Source: Pseudomonas sp. CROZ-RG-20F-R04-15 (lineage in GTDB: Bacteria; Pseudomonadota; Gammaproteobacteria; Pseudomonadales; Pseudomonadaceae). Taken from it: a stretch of DNA of 64,000 nucleotides. Below are positions 1 to 10,032 of this stretch, in pieces. The position numbers were made by a program, and so were the translations under genes. The stretch covers positions 1 to 64,000 of the forward strand of contig NZ_JAKNQL010000004.1 of the NCBI RefSeq assembly GCF_022662375.1, given 5' to 3'. Below the pieces are notes generated by a model. The model worked only from the letters and a program-made list of their open reading frames with translations. It was not told the DNA's origin and did no database searches. Numbering within the stretch: the first letter of the stretch is position 1; each line of letters begins with the position of its first letter.

Positions 1-12
1 TAAAGCGGTATA

Positions 13-627
13 TCAATACCCGACAGTAAACCGCTGACGCGAATGCTTCGGCGTTTCCACTTCGTCGATCAGCGCAATCGCGTAATCGCCAAAGGTAATC
101 CAGCTACGCCCTTCAGCGCTCACCAGCAAGTGATCCTTGCCGACACGGAAACTCCCCGTGCGCTCACCTTCAACAAATTCCGCCGACGGCGACAGAAAGG
201 TCCAGTCCAGATCCTGCTCCTGACGCAACGCCTCAAGAAACGCCGCACCGGCACTGGCTTCAGCTTTGTACTCCGCGGGAAATCCCGCACTGTCGATCAC
301 TCGCGTATCGTCCGGCAGCAACAACGAACCGGCACCGCCCACCACCAACAGACGCTTCACACCCGCCTGCTTCACTGGCCCGACAATCGCCGCCGCTGGC
401 ACGGTGGCGAAATGCGCGGCGGTGATCACCACATCGTGACCGGCCACCGCGTCTTGCAACGCCGCCGAATCCAGCACATCGACATTCTTGCTGACCACAC
501 CGGCACGCGCGCCGATCTTCGAGGTATCGCGGGCAATAGCGGTAACGCTATGGCCACGACGCAGGGCTTCTTCCAGCAGTTGGCTACCGGCACGGCCGGT
601 GGCACCAATGATTGCGATCTTGCTCAT
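13..627 (-). CDS. NAD(P)-binding NmrA/SDR-like oxidoreductase
   Basis: 204 aa. It opens with a Rossmann strand and a GATGRAGS dinucleotide-binding loop at residues 8-15, followed by an acidic/basic turn (ARD), as in atypical short-chain dehydrogenases with an NAD(P)H-binding (NmrA-like) fold. There is no YxxxK catalytic pair in the usual place, so it may reduce quinones or flavins, or act as a redox sensor, instead of a classical alcohol. It is transcribed in the same direction as the downstream MBL-fold gene, 46 bp away, and both diverge from a LysR regulator that may control them. The family is clear; the substrate is unknown. Confidence 0.85.
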   Translation of the reverse strand: MSKIAIIGATGRAGSQLLEEALRRGHSVTAIARDTSKIGARAGVVSKNVDVLDSAALQDAVAGHDVVITAAHFATVPAAAIVGPVKQAGVKRLLVVGGAGSLLLPDDTRVIDSAGFPAEYKAEASAGAAFLEALRQEQDLDWTFLSPSAEFVEGERTGSFRVGKDHLLVSAEGRSWITFGDYAIALIDEVETPKHSRQRFTVGY

Positions 628-673
628 GACATTCTCCAGTTGGCTTGAGAGTGCTGCGGTTTCGTAAATCGGC

Positions 674-1552
674 TTACCACTGCATTTCGCCCTTGGCGAC
701 TTTCGCGCTCAGCTCCAGCGAACTTTCTTCGCCGAGTTTCGGGTAGCGTTTTTTCATCGCGGCGATCAGTGCGGTGGAGTCTTTGGCCTTGGCGGTTTCA
801 GCGTCGAAAGCCTTAATGTAGTCGGCAGTGAACTTCACGCTGGCCAGCGAACGGCTGCTGTTGCCAAGGTAATGACCCGGCACCACAGTGTTCGGCTTCA
901 GGGTTTCGATCGAGTGCAGGGTTTCCAGCCAGTCGGCGTGGGATTGCGCGGTCTGGGTGTCGGCCATCCAGACGTGAATGTTCTCGGCGACGACCACGCC
1001 ACCGACCACGGCTTTGAGCGACGGAATCCAAACGAAGCTGCGATCCGGCTGTTTGCCTTCAAGCCCGACCACCTGCAATTTCTGCCCTTCGAGCATCAGG
1101 CTGTCGCCCTTGAGCACACCCGGCACGATGGTTTTCGCCGGAACGTCAGCGCCCATTTTCGGGCCCCAGAAGGCCAGTTTGCCGGCGACGGTTTTGTTGA
1201 TGTGATCGACGGTCGGTTGCGAAGCCAGCACCTTGGCGTCGGGGAAGGCTTGGGTCAGGGTGTCGAGGCCGAAATAGTAATCCGGGTCACCATGGCTGAT
1301 GTAAATGGTGGTCAGGTGCTTGCCGCTGGCGCGGATCTTTTCCACGACTTGTTCCGCCTGGGACTTGCCGAATTGCGCATCAACGAGGATCGCGTCTTTT
1401 TCGCCGCTGACCAACACCGAGCTCACCGGAAAAATCGCGTTGGTTTCCGGGTTGTAAACGTCGAGGGTCAGGTTGGCAGCAGCGGCATGCGCGGCAAAAC
1501 CCAGGGAAGCAGTGGCGAGCAGAACGCGTTTGAGTGTGGTGAAGCCGATCAT
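674..1552 (-). CDS. Periplasmic MBL-fold metallo-hydrolase with atypical metal motif
   Basis: 292 aa from the ATG at 1552, chosen because it gives a clean signal peptide (basic start, hydrophobic stretch, AHAAAA cleavage region). The metallo-beta-lactamase fold is recognisable, but the usual HxHxDH signature reads SHGDPDYY at residues 86-93, so only His87, Asp89 and Asp91 remain. A later PGHY supplies another His. This variant is a recognised secreted MBL subfamily, but its metal content and substrate cannot be read from sequence. Divergent from the LysR gene at 1667, which is the likely regulator. Confidence 0.85.
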   Translation of the reverse strand: MIGFTTLKRVLLATASLGFAAHAAAANLTLDVYNPETNAIFPVSSVLVSGEKDAILVDAQFGKSQAEQVVEKIRASGKHLTTIYISHGDPDYYFGLDTLTQAFPDAKVLASQPTVDHINKTVAGKLAFWGPKMGADVPAKTIVPGVLKGDSLMLEGQKLQVVGLEGKQPDRSFVWIPSLKAVVGGVVVAENIHVWMADTQTAQSHADWLETLHSIETLKPNTVVPGHYLGNSSRSLASVKFTADYIKAFDAETAKAKDSTALIAAMKKRYPKLGEESSLELSAKVAKGEMQW

Positions 1553-1666
1553 CTGTTGCTCCGGTGTCCGAATGCCGTGTTTGGCGATGGGACAGAGCTT
1601 AGTTGCCTGACTCAGTACAAAAAATGCGATGCTTGAACATAGTTTGTTTCTGAAAGCGGGCAAATC

Positions 1667-2572
1667 ATGGATCGTCTCCAAGCAATGCGGGTCTTTGTCA
1701 CCGTGGTGGATCTGGGCAGCCAGTCGGCAGCGGCCGATCATCTGGACCTTTCGCGGCCAGTGGTTTCCCGTTATCTGGCGGAGCTGGAGGATTGGGTCGG
1801 CGCCCGCCTGATGCACCGCACCACGCGCAAATTGAGCCTGACCGCCGCCGGCAGTGAAATTCTGCCGCGCTGTCGGCAAATGATCGAACTCTCGACCGAC
1901 ATGCAAGCCGCCGTCAGCGAACCCCATGATGCGCCGCGCGGCTTGCTGCGGATCAGCGTCAGCACCTCGTTCGGGCAGGCGCAACTGGCCGACGCGATGG
2001 CTGCCTACGTCAAGCGCTATCCCGGTGTGAGTATCGATATGCAAATGCTCGATCGCACGGTGAATCTGGTCGATGAGCGCATCGATCTGGCGATTCGCAC
2101 CAGTAACGATCTCGACCCCAACCTGATCGCCCGACGCCTGACCGTTTGTCGTTCGGTGGTCTGCGCCGCACCGGCTTATCTGCAGGAGCAACCGGCGCCG
2201 TTGCGGGTCGAGGAACTGAGCCGACACAACTGCCTGACACACTCCTATTTCGGCAAGAGCCTGTGGCATTTCGAGGAGGATGGCGAACCGGTTTCAGTAC
2301 CGGTGCAGGGCAATATCAGCGCCAACGAGGCCAGCACGTTATTGCGCGCAACACTGGCCGGCGCGGGGGTGGCGATGCTGCCGACGTATCAGGCCGGGGG
2401 GCACATTCACAGCGGTGAACTGGTCCGCCTGCTGCCCCATGCCGAACCACGACAAATGAACATCTACGCGGTGTACGCCTCGCGCAAACACATGCCGGCG
2501 GCGCTGCGCAGCATGCTGGATTTTCTGGTAGAGCGCTTTCCTGAGCATCCGCAATGGGACGTTGATCTGTAA
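1667..2572 (+). CDS. LysR-family transcriptional regulator
   Basis: 301 aa. An N-terminal winged HTH (about residues 1-60) is followed by a LysR substrate-binding domain (about 90-295). It is divergent from the MBL hydrolase, with 114 bp between start codons, the usual arrangement in which a LysR regulator controls the gene across the shared promoter region. It resembles the large DsdC/AaeR-like group that controls small oxidoreductases. The inducer is unknown. Confidence 0.9.
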   Translation: MDRLQAMRVFVTVVDLGSQSAAADHLDLSRPVVSRYLAELEDWVGARLMHRTTRKLSLTAAGSEILPRCRQMIELSTDMQAAVSEPHDAPRGLLRISVSTSFGQAQLADAMAAYVKRYPGVSIDMQMLDRTVNLVDERIDLAIRTSNDLDPNLIARRLTVCRSVVCAAPAYLQEQPAPLRVEELSRHNCLTHSYFGKSLWHFEEDGEPVSVPVQGNISANEASTLLRATLAGAGVAMLPTYQAGGHIHSGELVRLLPHAEPRQMNIYAVYASRKHMPAALRSMLDFLVERFPEHPQWDVDL

Positions 2573-2581
2573 ACCCGATTT

Positions 2582-2613
2582 ACTGTGGGAGCGAGCCTGC
2601 TCGCTCCCACAGT
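2582..2613. repeat. REP palindrome (solo)
   Basis: A perfect 14-bp inverted repeat around a CCTG centre, with core GTGGGAGCGAG/CTCGCTCCCAC, 10 bp after the LysR stop codon. It is the solo form of the Pseudomonas REP and could act as a weak terminator or mRNA 3-prime stabiliser for the LysR gene. Confidence 0.85.
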
Positions 2614-2729
2614 GGTTATCGATGTGCTGAATGGCCAGTTACAACCTCAAGCACACTCGCTGGCAACTCCCCACCGCTGACCTATGCTGAAAGTAATACC
2701 GCAGGGTATGTCGTTCAGAGGTCTACGCC

Positions 2730-2906
2730 ATGAACATCAAAACAAGAAGGTACTTCGCGATTTTCATTACCTGCGCCGCCACCCTGGCGCTGTACGGCAC
2801 CGCTGCCTGGCGGGTCGAACAGCTGCGACAGCTGCCGCGCGAGTATGCGAGCTGCAACTTCGAGCGGTGCATTCCGCACAATGCCACGCTGAACGCATTG
2901 CGCTGA
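2730..2906 (+). CDS. Small hypothetical membrane or secreted protein (58 aa)
   Basis: 58 aa, starting MNIKTRRYFAIF. A short basic N-terminus and one hydrophobic segment at residues 8-27 suggest a membrane anchor or uncleaved signal. The C-terminal half has two Cys (CNFERC) that could form a disulfide in the periplasm. It lies between two REP elements, with no neighbour in the same direction close enough to be an operon partner. The coding call rests on codon bias and hydrophobicity; no family is recognised. Confidence 0.5.
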   Translation: MNIKTRRYFAIFITCAATLALYGTAAWRVEQLRQLPREYASCNFERCIPHNATLNALR

Positions 2907-2930
2907 CTGACCTGTGCTGGAATGCAAACC

Positions 2931-3036
2931 GGTGGGAGCGAGCCGGCTCCGGGCGGCGATCCGACGAATGCGGTGGGTCAGTCAACACTTGAGTCGAATG
3001 ACAGGACGCCTTCGCGAGCAGGCTCGCTCCCACAGG
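2931..3036. repeat. BIME-like REP pair, one arm variant
   Basis: The right arm (CGCCTTCGCGAGCAGGCTCGCTCCCACAG core) is a standard REP. The left arm begins GTGGGAGCGAGC but switches to CGGCTCCGGGCGGCGATCCGACGAA. The same variant arm recurs at 63840-63882. It lies between the small ORF and the pobR stop. Confidence 0.8.
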
Positions 3037-3056
3037 GGTTTTGTGGTGTCAGTGGA

Positions 3057-3941
3057 TTAATGCTCGGCCTTGAGGCTGTCGCGGAAGGCCTTTGGTGATA
3101 TCCCCACCCTGCGCCGGAACAGGCGCGTGAAGTTGGTCGGATCGGAAAACCCCAACAATTCCGACATCTCGTAAATCGTCATGCTGGTGTAGGTCAGCAA
3201 GCGCTTGGCCTCGAGCAATTGGCGTTCGTGCATGATCTGCAACGCCGGTTGTCCCGCCAGCTCACGGCAGGTGCCGTTGAGGTGCGATACCGAAATGCCC
3301 AGTCGATGGGCCAGGTCTTCGACTTTCACGTGCTGGCGATAAGTCTCCTCCACCAACTGAATAAAGCCATTGAGGTATTCACGCTGACGTTGCGGGCGCT
3401 GACTGGCTTTGTGGCGCACGATGGCCTGGCGGCTGACCCAGACCATGATCACGCTGACCAGCGAATGCATGAGCATTTCCCGCGCCGGTTGGTGGCCGTT
3501 GTACTCGGCCTGCAACGCCGAAAACAGGCTGTTGAGATATTCACCGTCGTCGCCGGCAGGGTAGTTTTCCGCCTGGGCCAAGGCATGCACCGCCTCACCC
3601 AGTTGCGCCTGCAGGTGATTGATCAGCGGTGTGGCAAGGGTAACGATGAACCCTTCGACGTCTTCGGAAAAACGAAAGCCGTGCACCGACAACGGTGGCA
3701 GCACCTGAATCGCCGGGGTCTGGAGTTGCGTGCGTTGCCCTTCGATCTCAAGCTCTGCCTGACCTTTGAAGACGAAGAGTAACTGGCACAAATCAGCATG
3801 GCGGTGGGGTTTGATTTCCCACTCATGTTCGCGACTGCGGGAGGAAATGGTTTCACAGTGCAGCAAGTCAGGGGTCGGCCAGTCCAGGCTTTCACCGTAG
3901 AGCTTGAACACTGGAATCGAAGGCAGCTCAGGCTTGTTCAT
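3057..3941 (-). CDS. pobR: AraC-family activator of 4-hydroxybenzoate hydroxylase (PobR-like)
   Basis: 294 aa from the ATG at 3941. The N-terminal half is a cupin-type effector-binding domain containing a His pair (HRHADLCQL, near residue 47). The C-terminal 100 residues are the AraC double HTH, including the conserved LGFSDPTNFTRLFRRRVGISP helix-turn-helix block. It is divergently transcribed from pobA, the standard arrangement in Pseudomonas, where PobR binds 4-hydroxybenzoate and activates pobA. The function is inferred mainly from that context and from the family. Confidence 0.9.
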   Translation of the reverse strand: MNKPELPSIPVFKLYGESLDWPTPDLLHCETISSRSREHEWEIKPHRHADLCQLLFVFKGQAELEIEGQRTQLQTPAIQVLPPLSVHGFRFSEDVEGFIVTLATPLINHLQAQLGEAVHALAQAENYPAGDDGEYLNSLFSALQAEYNGHQPAREMLMHSLVSVIMVWVSRQAIVRHKASQRPQRQREYLNGFIQLVEETYRQHVKVEDLAHRLGISVSHLNGTCRELAGQPALQIMHERQLLEAKRLLTYTSMTIYEMSELLGFSDPTNFTRLFRRRVGISPKAFRDSLKAEH

Positions 3942-4097
3942 CACTTCAATCCAGGCCTCGGGGTTGTGGGCGATAATCGCACCGATTGGCAGAATGTACA
4001 GGTATCGGCTCAGTTTTCACCTTCAATTGACAGACCCGCAAGGGAAAAATGCAAGCACTCGATCCATAAAAATCATTCACCGGTCTTGGCCGCGTGA

Positions 4098-5312
<1,215 letters not shown>

Positions 5313-5391
5313 CCTGCTACCGACTTACACTGGCGAGCATCCCCGCTCGCCCGACGATCTGCGGGACTCTCACTGCCCGCAGGTTTTGCCC

Positions 5392-6909
5392 GTGACCAAT
5401 CTCAATCACCCCGAAACGCCCAAACCGGCCATTCGCAGCGTGCTGGTCGCGCTGATGATGGCGATCTTTCTCGGCGCGCTCGACCAGACCATCGTTGCTG
5501 TATCGATGCCGGCCATTTCTGCTCAGTTCAAGGACGTCAGCCTGCTGGCCTGGGTGATTTCCGGGTACATGGTAGCGATGACCGTGGCGGTGCCGATCTA
5601 CGGCAAGCTCGGTGACTTGTACGGGCGGCGCAAACTGATGCTGTTCGGCATGGGCCTGTTCACCCTTGCCTCGTTGTTTTGCGGCATGGCGCAGAGCATG
5701 GAGCAACTGGTTCTGGCGCGGATCCTTCAGGGTATCGGCGCTGGCGGAATGATCTCGGTGAGTCAGGCGATCATCGGCGACATCGTGCCGCCGCGTGAAC
5801 GCGGGCGTTATCAGGGTTACTTCAGCAGCATGTATGCGGTGGCCAGTGTCGCCGGCCCCGTTTTGGGCGGATACATGACCGAATACCTGTCATGGCGCTG
5901 GGTATTTCTGATCAACCTGCCGCTGGGCCTTGGCGCGTATTGGGTGGCGCGACGCAATCTGCGCGGCTTGCCGATTCCGCAGCGCAAACCAATCATCGAT
6001 TACCTCGGCACACTGTTGATGATCATCGGCCTGACCGCGCTGCTGTTGGGCATTACTCAGGTCGGCCAGGGTCATGCGTGGCGCAGCGCTGAAGTCCTCG
6101 GTTTGTTCGCTTGTGCGGTGGTCGTGCTGGCGGTGTTTGTCTGGCATGAGCGGCGTGCCCGTGAGCCATTGCTGCCGATGCACCTGTTCGCCAACCGCAA
6201 TGCGCTGCTGTGCTGGTGCACGATTTTCTTCACCAGTTTCCAGGCGATTTCGCTGATTGTGCTGATGCCGTTGCGCTTCCAGAGCGTCACCGGTGCCGGC
6301 GCCGACAGCGCCGCGCTGCACTTGCTGCCGTTGGCAATGGGTTTGCCGATTGGTGCGTATTTCGCTGGTCGTCGCACGTCGATCACCGGGCGCTACAAGC
6401 CGCAGATCCTGACCGGCGCGATGCTGATGCCGATGTCGATCCTCGGCATGGCGTTCAGTCCGCCAGAGGCGACGCTGCTCAGCGGCTTGTTCATGCTGCT
6501 CAGCGGGATTGCCGGTGGCATGCAATTCCCGACATCGCTGGTGGGTACACAGAACTCTGTGGAGCAACGCGATATCGGCGTGGCCACCAGCACCACCAAC
6601 CTGTTCCGCTCCCTCGGCGGCGCAGTGGGCGTGGCGTTGATGTCGGCGTTGTTGCTGGCGTTGCTGCAGGATTCCAGTTTTGCCCATCTGGCGAGCAGTT
6701 CGCTGATGAGCGAGGGCCATTCGGGCAACGTCCTGCTGGATGGTCTGAACGCCGCGCCGGGGGATGCACAAAATGCTTTGCGCGCGGAATTGTTGGTCAC
6801 GTTCCGGCATTTGCTGTGGGTAAGTGCGGCAGTGTCGTTGCTGGGATTGGCGGCAGCGATCGCGATGCCGAACAATCTGCTGCGCGGGCGCGAACACGGC
6901 GCCAAATAA
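5392..6909 (+). CDS. MFS drug/H+ antiporter, 14-TM DHA2 family
   Basis: About 505 aa from the GTG at 5392, which leaves a 15-residue cytoplasmic tail before TM1. An upstream in-frame ATG at 5296 overlaps the end of pobA but adds an uncharacteristic 32-residue extension. Motifs: GALDQTIVAVSMPAI in TM1, GKLGDLYGRRK (MFS motif A), and the antiporter motif C region GPVLGGYMTEYLSWRWVF. Family role: proton-driven export of hydrophobic or amphiphilic compounds. Its place after pobA suggests export of an aromatic acid or intermediate, or simple read-through; this is inference. Confidence 0.88.
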   Translation: MTNLNHPETPKPAIRSVLVALMMAIFLGALDQTIVAVSMPAISAQFKDVSLLAWVISGYMVAMTVAVPIYGKLGDLYGRRKLMLFGMGLFTLASLFCGMAQSMEQLVLARILQGIGAGGMISVSQAIIGDIVPPRERGRYQGYFSSMYAVASVAGPVLGGYMTEYLSWRWVFLINLPLGLGAYWVARRNLRGLPIPQRKPIIDYLGTLLMIIGLTALLLGITQVGQGHAWRSAEVLGLFACAVVVLAVFVWHERRAREPLLPMHLFANRNALLCWCTIFFTSFQAISLIVLMPLRFQSVTGAGADSAALHLLPLAMGLPIGAYFAGRRTSITGRYKPQILTGAMLMPMSILGMAFSPPEATLLSGLFMLLSGIAGGMQFPTSLVGTQNSVEQRDIGVATSTTNLFRSLGGAVGVALMSALLLALLQDSSFAHLASSSLMSEGHSGNVLLDGLNAAPGDAQNALRAELLVTFRHLLWVSAAVSLLGLAAAIAMPNNLLRGREHGAK

Positions 6910-6928
6910 CTGCAACACCACAAAACCC

Positions 6929-7020
6929 TGTGGGAGCGAGCCTGCTCGCGAAAGCGGCGTGTCATTCAACCAGGATGTCGGCTGACACGACGCCTTCGCG
7001 AGCAGGCTCGCTCCCACAGG
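6929..7020. repeat. BIME: two inverted REPs
   Basis: Two opposed REP units (GTGGGAGCGAGCCTGCTCGCG ... CGCGAGCAGGCTCGCTCCCAC) separated by about 48 bp, between the convergent MFS and Cache-protein genes. The position between 3-prime ends is typical. Confidence 0.95.
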
Positions 7021-7035
7021 AGGGCGGTCTTTCAT

Positions 7036-7884
7036 TCAAGGGCTGTAGTAACCGACTGCAACGAGGAAATGCCCGGCCTTCTTCAGGTAGGCATGCTTGT
7101 CCTCGACCTTGCCGGTCACCGGGTTTTTCCAGCGGTACTCATACTCACCCTCATCCTGCTTGCCGATCAGCGCCAGAATCGGCTCGCCCACCGGTTTGCC
7201 TTCCGGGTCCTTGACCTTGCCGAAGTCGGTATTGATCAAGCGCAGGTTGGTGCCATGGGCGACATAGCGCTGGGTATTCAGATCGACGACGAACACGTAC
7301 AAGTCATCCTGCAGGTAGCCGCCCTTGAGCGAGTTGATCGCGGTCAGCGTGCCCTTCTCGTCCTTGGCTAAATCGGCAGCGGCTTTATCGAGCAAGGCTT
7401 TGGCCTGCTCGGCCGACGCTCGCGGCAAGTAGTAACCCACCGCCAGAATCCGCTGGCCGATGCGCTGGTAATACACATGCTTGCGCTCGACCTTGCCGTC
7501 AGTCTGGTTCTGCCAACGGTACTCGGCTTGCTGAATGCCATTGCCCTCGGGCACCCGCAACGCCTCCTTGAACGCCTTCTGCAAATCCGGGCCGAGTACT
7601 TCGCTGACGTCACGACCGATCAACGCCGATGAAGGCCCGCCACTGGCAAGCATCACGCCCTTGGTATCGACCACGAATACATAGCGATCCTTGTCGACGA
7701 ACTCGCCCTGACGGCTGAACGCGGCGAACGCCTTGTCGCCATTGTCGTGGTAATAGGCCAGGGCTTTTTCCAGCAAAGCGATGGCGGCCTGACTGTCATC
7801 CTTGGCGGCAGTGGCGGCGCTGGCCTGGCCGAAACCGGCCAGTAACATCACGCCCAACCAGGCCACTTTATGCAAAAACCCCAT
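7036..7884 (-). CDS. Secreted protein with two tandem Cache-type sensor domains
   Basis: 282 aa with a signal peptide (MGFLHKVAWLGVMLLAGFGQASA). Two related halves follow. Each contains YVFVVD near its start and ends YRW-N-(x)6-KHxY-(x)6-AVGYY, which marks an internal duplication of a small Cache_2-like module (about residues 30-155 and 160-282). Cache domains bind small extracellular ligands for chemoreceptors and kinases, but no membrane anchor or output domain is present. It could be a free periplasmic ligand-binding partner of a receptor. The function is not established. Confidence 0.8.
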   Translation of the reverse strand: MGFLHKVAWLGVMLLAGFGQASAATAAKDDSQAAIALLEKALAYYHDNGDKAFAAFSRQGEFVDKDRYVFVVDTKGVMLASGGPSSALIGRDVSEVLGPDLQKAFKEALRVPEGNGIQQAEYRWQNQTDGKVERKHVYYQRIGQRILAVGYYLPRASAEQAKALLDKAAADLAKDEKGTLTAINSLKGGYLQDDLYVFVVDLNTQRYVAHGTNLRLINTDFGKVKDPEGKPVGEPILALIGKQDEGEYEYRWKNPVTGKVEDKHAYLKKAGHFLVAVGYYSP

Positions 7885-8014
7885 AGCGCATCCCTCGTTC
7901 TTGTTGGTGTTTCAAGAGCGTAGACGGCTTGGGGTCATGTATGGATATTCAGGAAGTTTCTGAACGTTTCGCGGATTGGGTGGTGAGGCCAGCCTCACCA
8001 CCCTTGCTCAGGCT

Positions 8015-8869
8015 TTACGGGCGGGCATTGATTTGCTGCTGCAGGTTCTGGATCTGCGCCTGCAGCGTATTGATGTTGCGAGTCATCTGGCCACGGAATG
8101 CATCGAACTCAGCGGTATTGCCGCCACCCTGAGGAGCCGCCGGGCGATTGTCCTGTTCGCTTTTGAGCACGACGATTTCCTGCTCAAGTCGATCGATCGC
8201 CGCACTCGGGTTGCCCTGTTTCTTCAATGCAGCGATATCGGCGCCAAGGCTTTTGAATTGCGCATCGAAGGCTTTCAACTGCGCGTCGACCTTGCTGGTG
8301 TCGGCCGGCGTGCTTTTCACCGTCGCCAGTTCCGCGCTCAACGCTTTGACCTGCGCCTGCAACTGGGTATTGGCGTTCTGTTGTTCGGTGGTCTGCGCGG
8401 TCATTTGCGCCAGGCGCTTGTCCAGATCACTGGTCTGCCCCGCTACGCCTTGCTGCTGTTTGCTCTGATCGAGCAGCTTGCCTTCGAGCTGTTTGATTTG
8501 CAGCTTCAGGGCTTCGCTGTCACTGGTGACGTTGGATTGACTGGCGACGACCTTGCCGGAAATGTCCTGCAAGCGCCCGGCCGCTTCTTCGCTGATCCGC
8601 GCGAAGCTTTCCTGGGTCGCGACCAATTGCTGCTCCATCAGCGAGATCTGCTGAAAGCTCCACCAGGCGAGGCCGGCGAAGGCAAAGAACAGTGCGCCAA
8701 CCAAGGCCCACAATGGCCCGGTGCTCGCGGCCTTGACCTTGACCACCGGCGGCGTGCGCGAGTGTACCGAGGTGCGGGCGGTGGTCGGAATGTCATCGTC
8801 GTCGAAGGCGTCGGCCCGCAGGCTCGGGACATCATCGAAATCGTCGTGGGCATCATTACGCATGGACAT
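8015..8869 (-). CDS. Single-pass inner-membrane protein with long periplasmic coiled coil
   Basis: 284 aa. An acidic cytoplasmic head (DDFDD, DDDD) of about 50 residues is followed by one TM at roughly 52-72 (GPLWALVGALFFAFAGLAW) and about 190 residues of heptad-rich Gln/Leu/Lys/Ala sequence with no globular motif. The topology, with a short inside head and a long outside coiled coil, recalls envelope scaffold proteins. Pseudomonas homologues are often labelled ATPase, but no Walker motif is present here, so that name is not supported. Function unknown. Confidence 0.75.
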   Translation of the reverse strand: MSMRNDAHDDFDDVPSLRADAFDDDDIPTTARTSVHSRTPPVVKVKAASTGPLWALVGALFFAFAGLAWWSFQQISLMEQQLVATQESFARISEEAAGRLQDISGKVVASQSNVTSDSEALKLQIKQLEGKLLDQSKQQQGVAGQTSDLDKRLAQMTAQTTEQQNANTQLQAQVKALSAELATVKSTPADTSKVDAQLKAFDAQFKSLGADIAALKKQGNPSAAIDRLEQEIVVLKSEQDNRPAAPQGGGNTAEFDAFRGQMTRNINTLQAQIQNLQQQINARP

Positions 8870-8985
8870 TGAGGCAACCTTTGTGAAACGCGGTGATGGC
8901 TAAATGCTGCGAAGTATAACCGCCGCAGCCGCAGGGATTGACCCCCGAGCAGCGACACGGTTCATTGCCGCCCGGCCGAATCGTT

Positions 8986-9978
8986 TCAACGAATGTCCTG
9001 AGCTTTCCACCAACTGCAGAACTCATCCAGCGCCGACCACAGGCTGACTTTCGGATCGTAGTCGAGATAATGCCGGGCACGGCTGATGTCGAGGGTGAAA
9101 TTTTTTTTCATTACCTGCATGCCCAGACGCGACAGGGTTGGCTCCGGACGCCCAGGCCAGAGCTTGCACGCGCCTTCGTTGAGCGCCGCGACGCTGTAGG
9201 CCAGACCATAGGAACGGTACTTGGTGACCTGTGGCACTTCCATCTTGCGCATCACGTAATTGACCACATCCCACAACGGCACCGGCGCGCCGTTGCTGAT
9301 GTTGTAGGCCTTGCCCAGCGCAGAACCGGCAGCCAGCAAACTGCTGAGCAGCGCTTCGTTGAGGTTGTGCACACTGGTGAAATCGACCTTGTTCAAGCCA
9401 TTGCCGATGATCGCCAGACGGCCCTTGCGCTGCATGTTCAGCAGGCGCGGGAAGATGCTCATGTCGCCGGCACCAGTGACGAAGCGCGGGCGCAGGGCGA
9501 TGGTTTCGAGGCCGAACTCCTGCGCACCGAAGACCTTTTGCTCGGCCAGATACTTGGTCGCGGCGTAGTGATGCTTGAAGCGCTTGGGCACTTGCTCTTC
9601 GGTCAGACCGAAGTGATCGCGGCCATCGAAGTAGATCGATGGCGACGACAGATGCACCAAACGACGGACGCGCTGCTTGAGGCAGGCTTCGACGACGTTC
9701 TCGGTGACCTGCACGTTGCCCTGGTGGAAGTCCTGATAACGGCCCCACAATCCGACGGCACCGGCGCAATGCACCACGGCTTCGACGTCCGAGCACAGTT
9801 CGCGGACCAGATCGGGATCGGTCAGATCGCCGGGCACAAACTCGGCACCCCGGCGCACCAGATGCTCGACGCTTTCGGCCCGGCGACCGTTGACCCGCAC
9901 GTCCAGGCCCTGCTCCAGGGCGAAACGCGCAAAGCGTCCGCCAATGAAGCCGCTTGCGCCGGTGACCAGAATTTTCAT
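8986..9978 (-). CDS. NAD-dependent epimerase/dehydratase (extended SDR, 3-beta-HSD-like)
   Basis: 330 aa. GASGFIGGRFARFAL (TGxxGxxG-type, residues 7-13) binds NAD. Ser plus the Y-x-x-x-K catalytic pair is visible as YAATK (near residue 140). A long C-terminal substrate lobe fits extended SDRs of the 3-beta-hydroxysteroid dehydrogenase/isomerase-like group. It is monocistronic, 59 bp downstream of argP read on the same strand. The substrate, a nucleotide sugar or a hydroxy-lipid, is not determinable. Confidence 0.88.
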   Translation of the reverse strand: MKILVTGASGFIGGRFARFALEQGLDVRVNGRRAESVEHLVRRGAEFVPGDLTDPDLVRELCSDVEAVVHCAGAVGLWGRYQDFHQGNVQVTENVVEACLKQRVRRLVHLSSPSIYFDGRDHFGLTEEQVPKRFKHHYAATKYLAEQKVFGAQEFGLETIALRPRFVTGAGDMSIFPRLLNMQRKGRLAIIGNGLNKVDFTSVHNLNEALLSSLLAAGSALGKAYNISNGAPVPLWDVVNYVMRKMEVPQVTKYRSYGLAYSVAALNEGACKLWPGRPEPTLSRLGMQVMKKNFTLDISRARHYLDYDPKVSLWSALDEFCSWWKAQDIR

Positions 9979-10032
9979 GTAACGCTCCGATGTCTTTCGT
10001 TTTGCCTGATTCGTGTGTCTTGACGCTGGCCG

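Noticed and set aside
8015..8869. ATPase
   Set aside because: A name often given to homologues, but no Walker A or B motif is visible in this coiled-coil protein.
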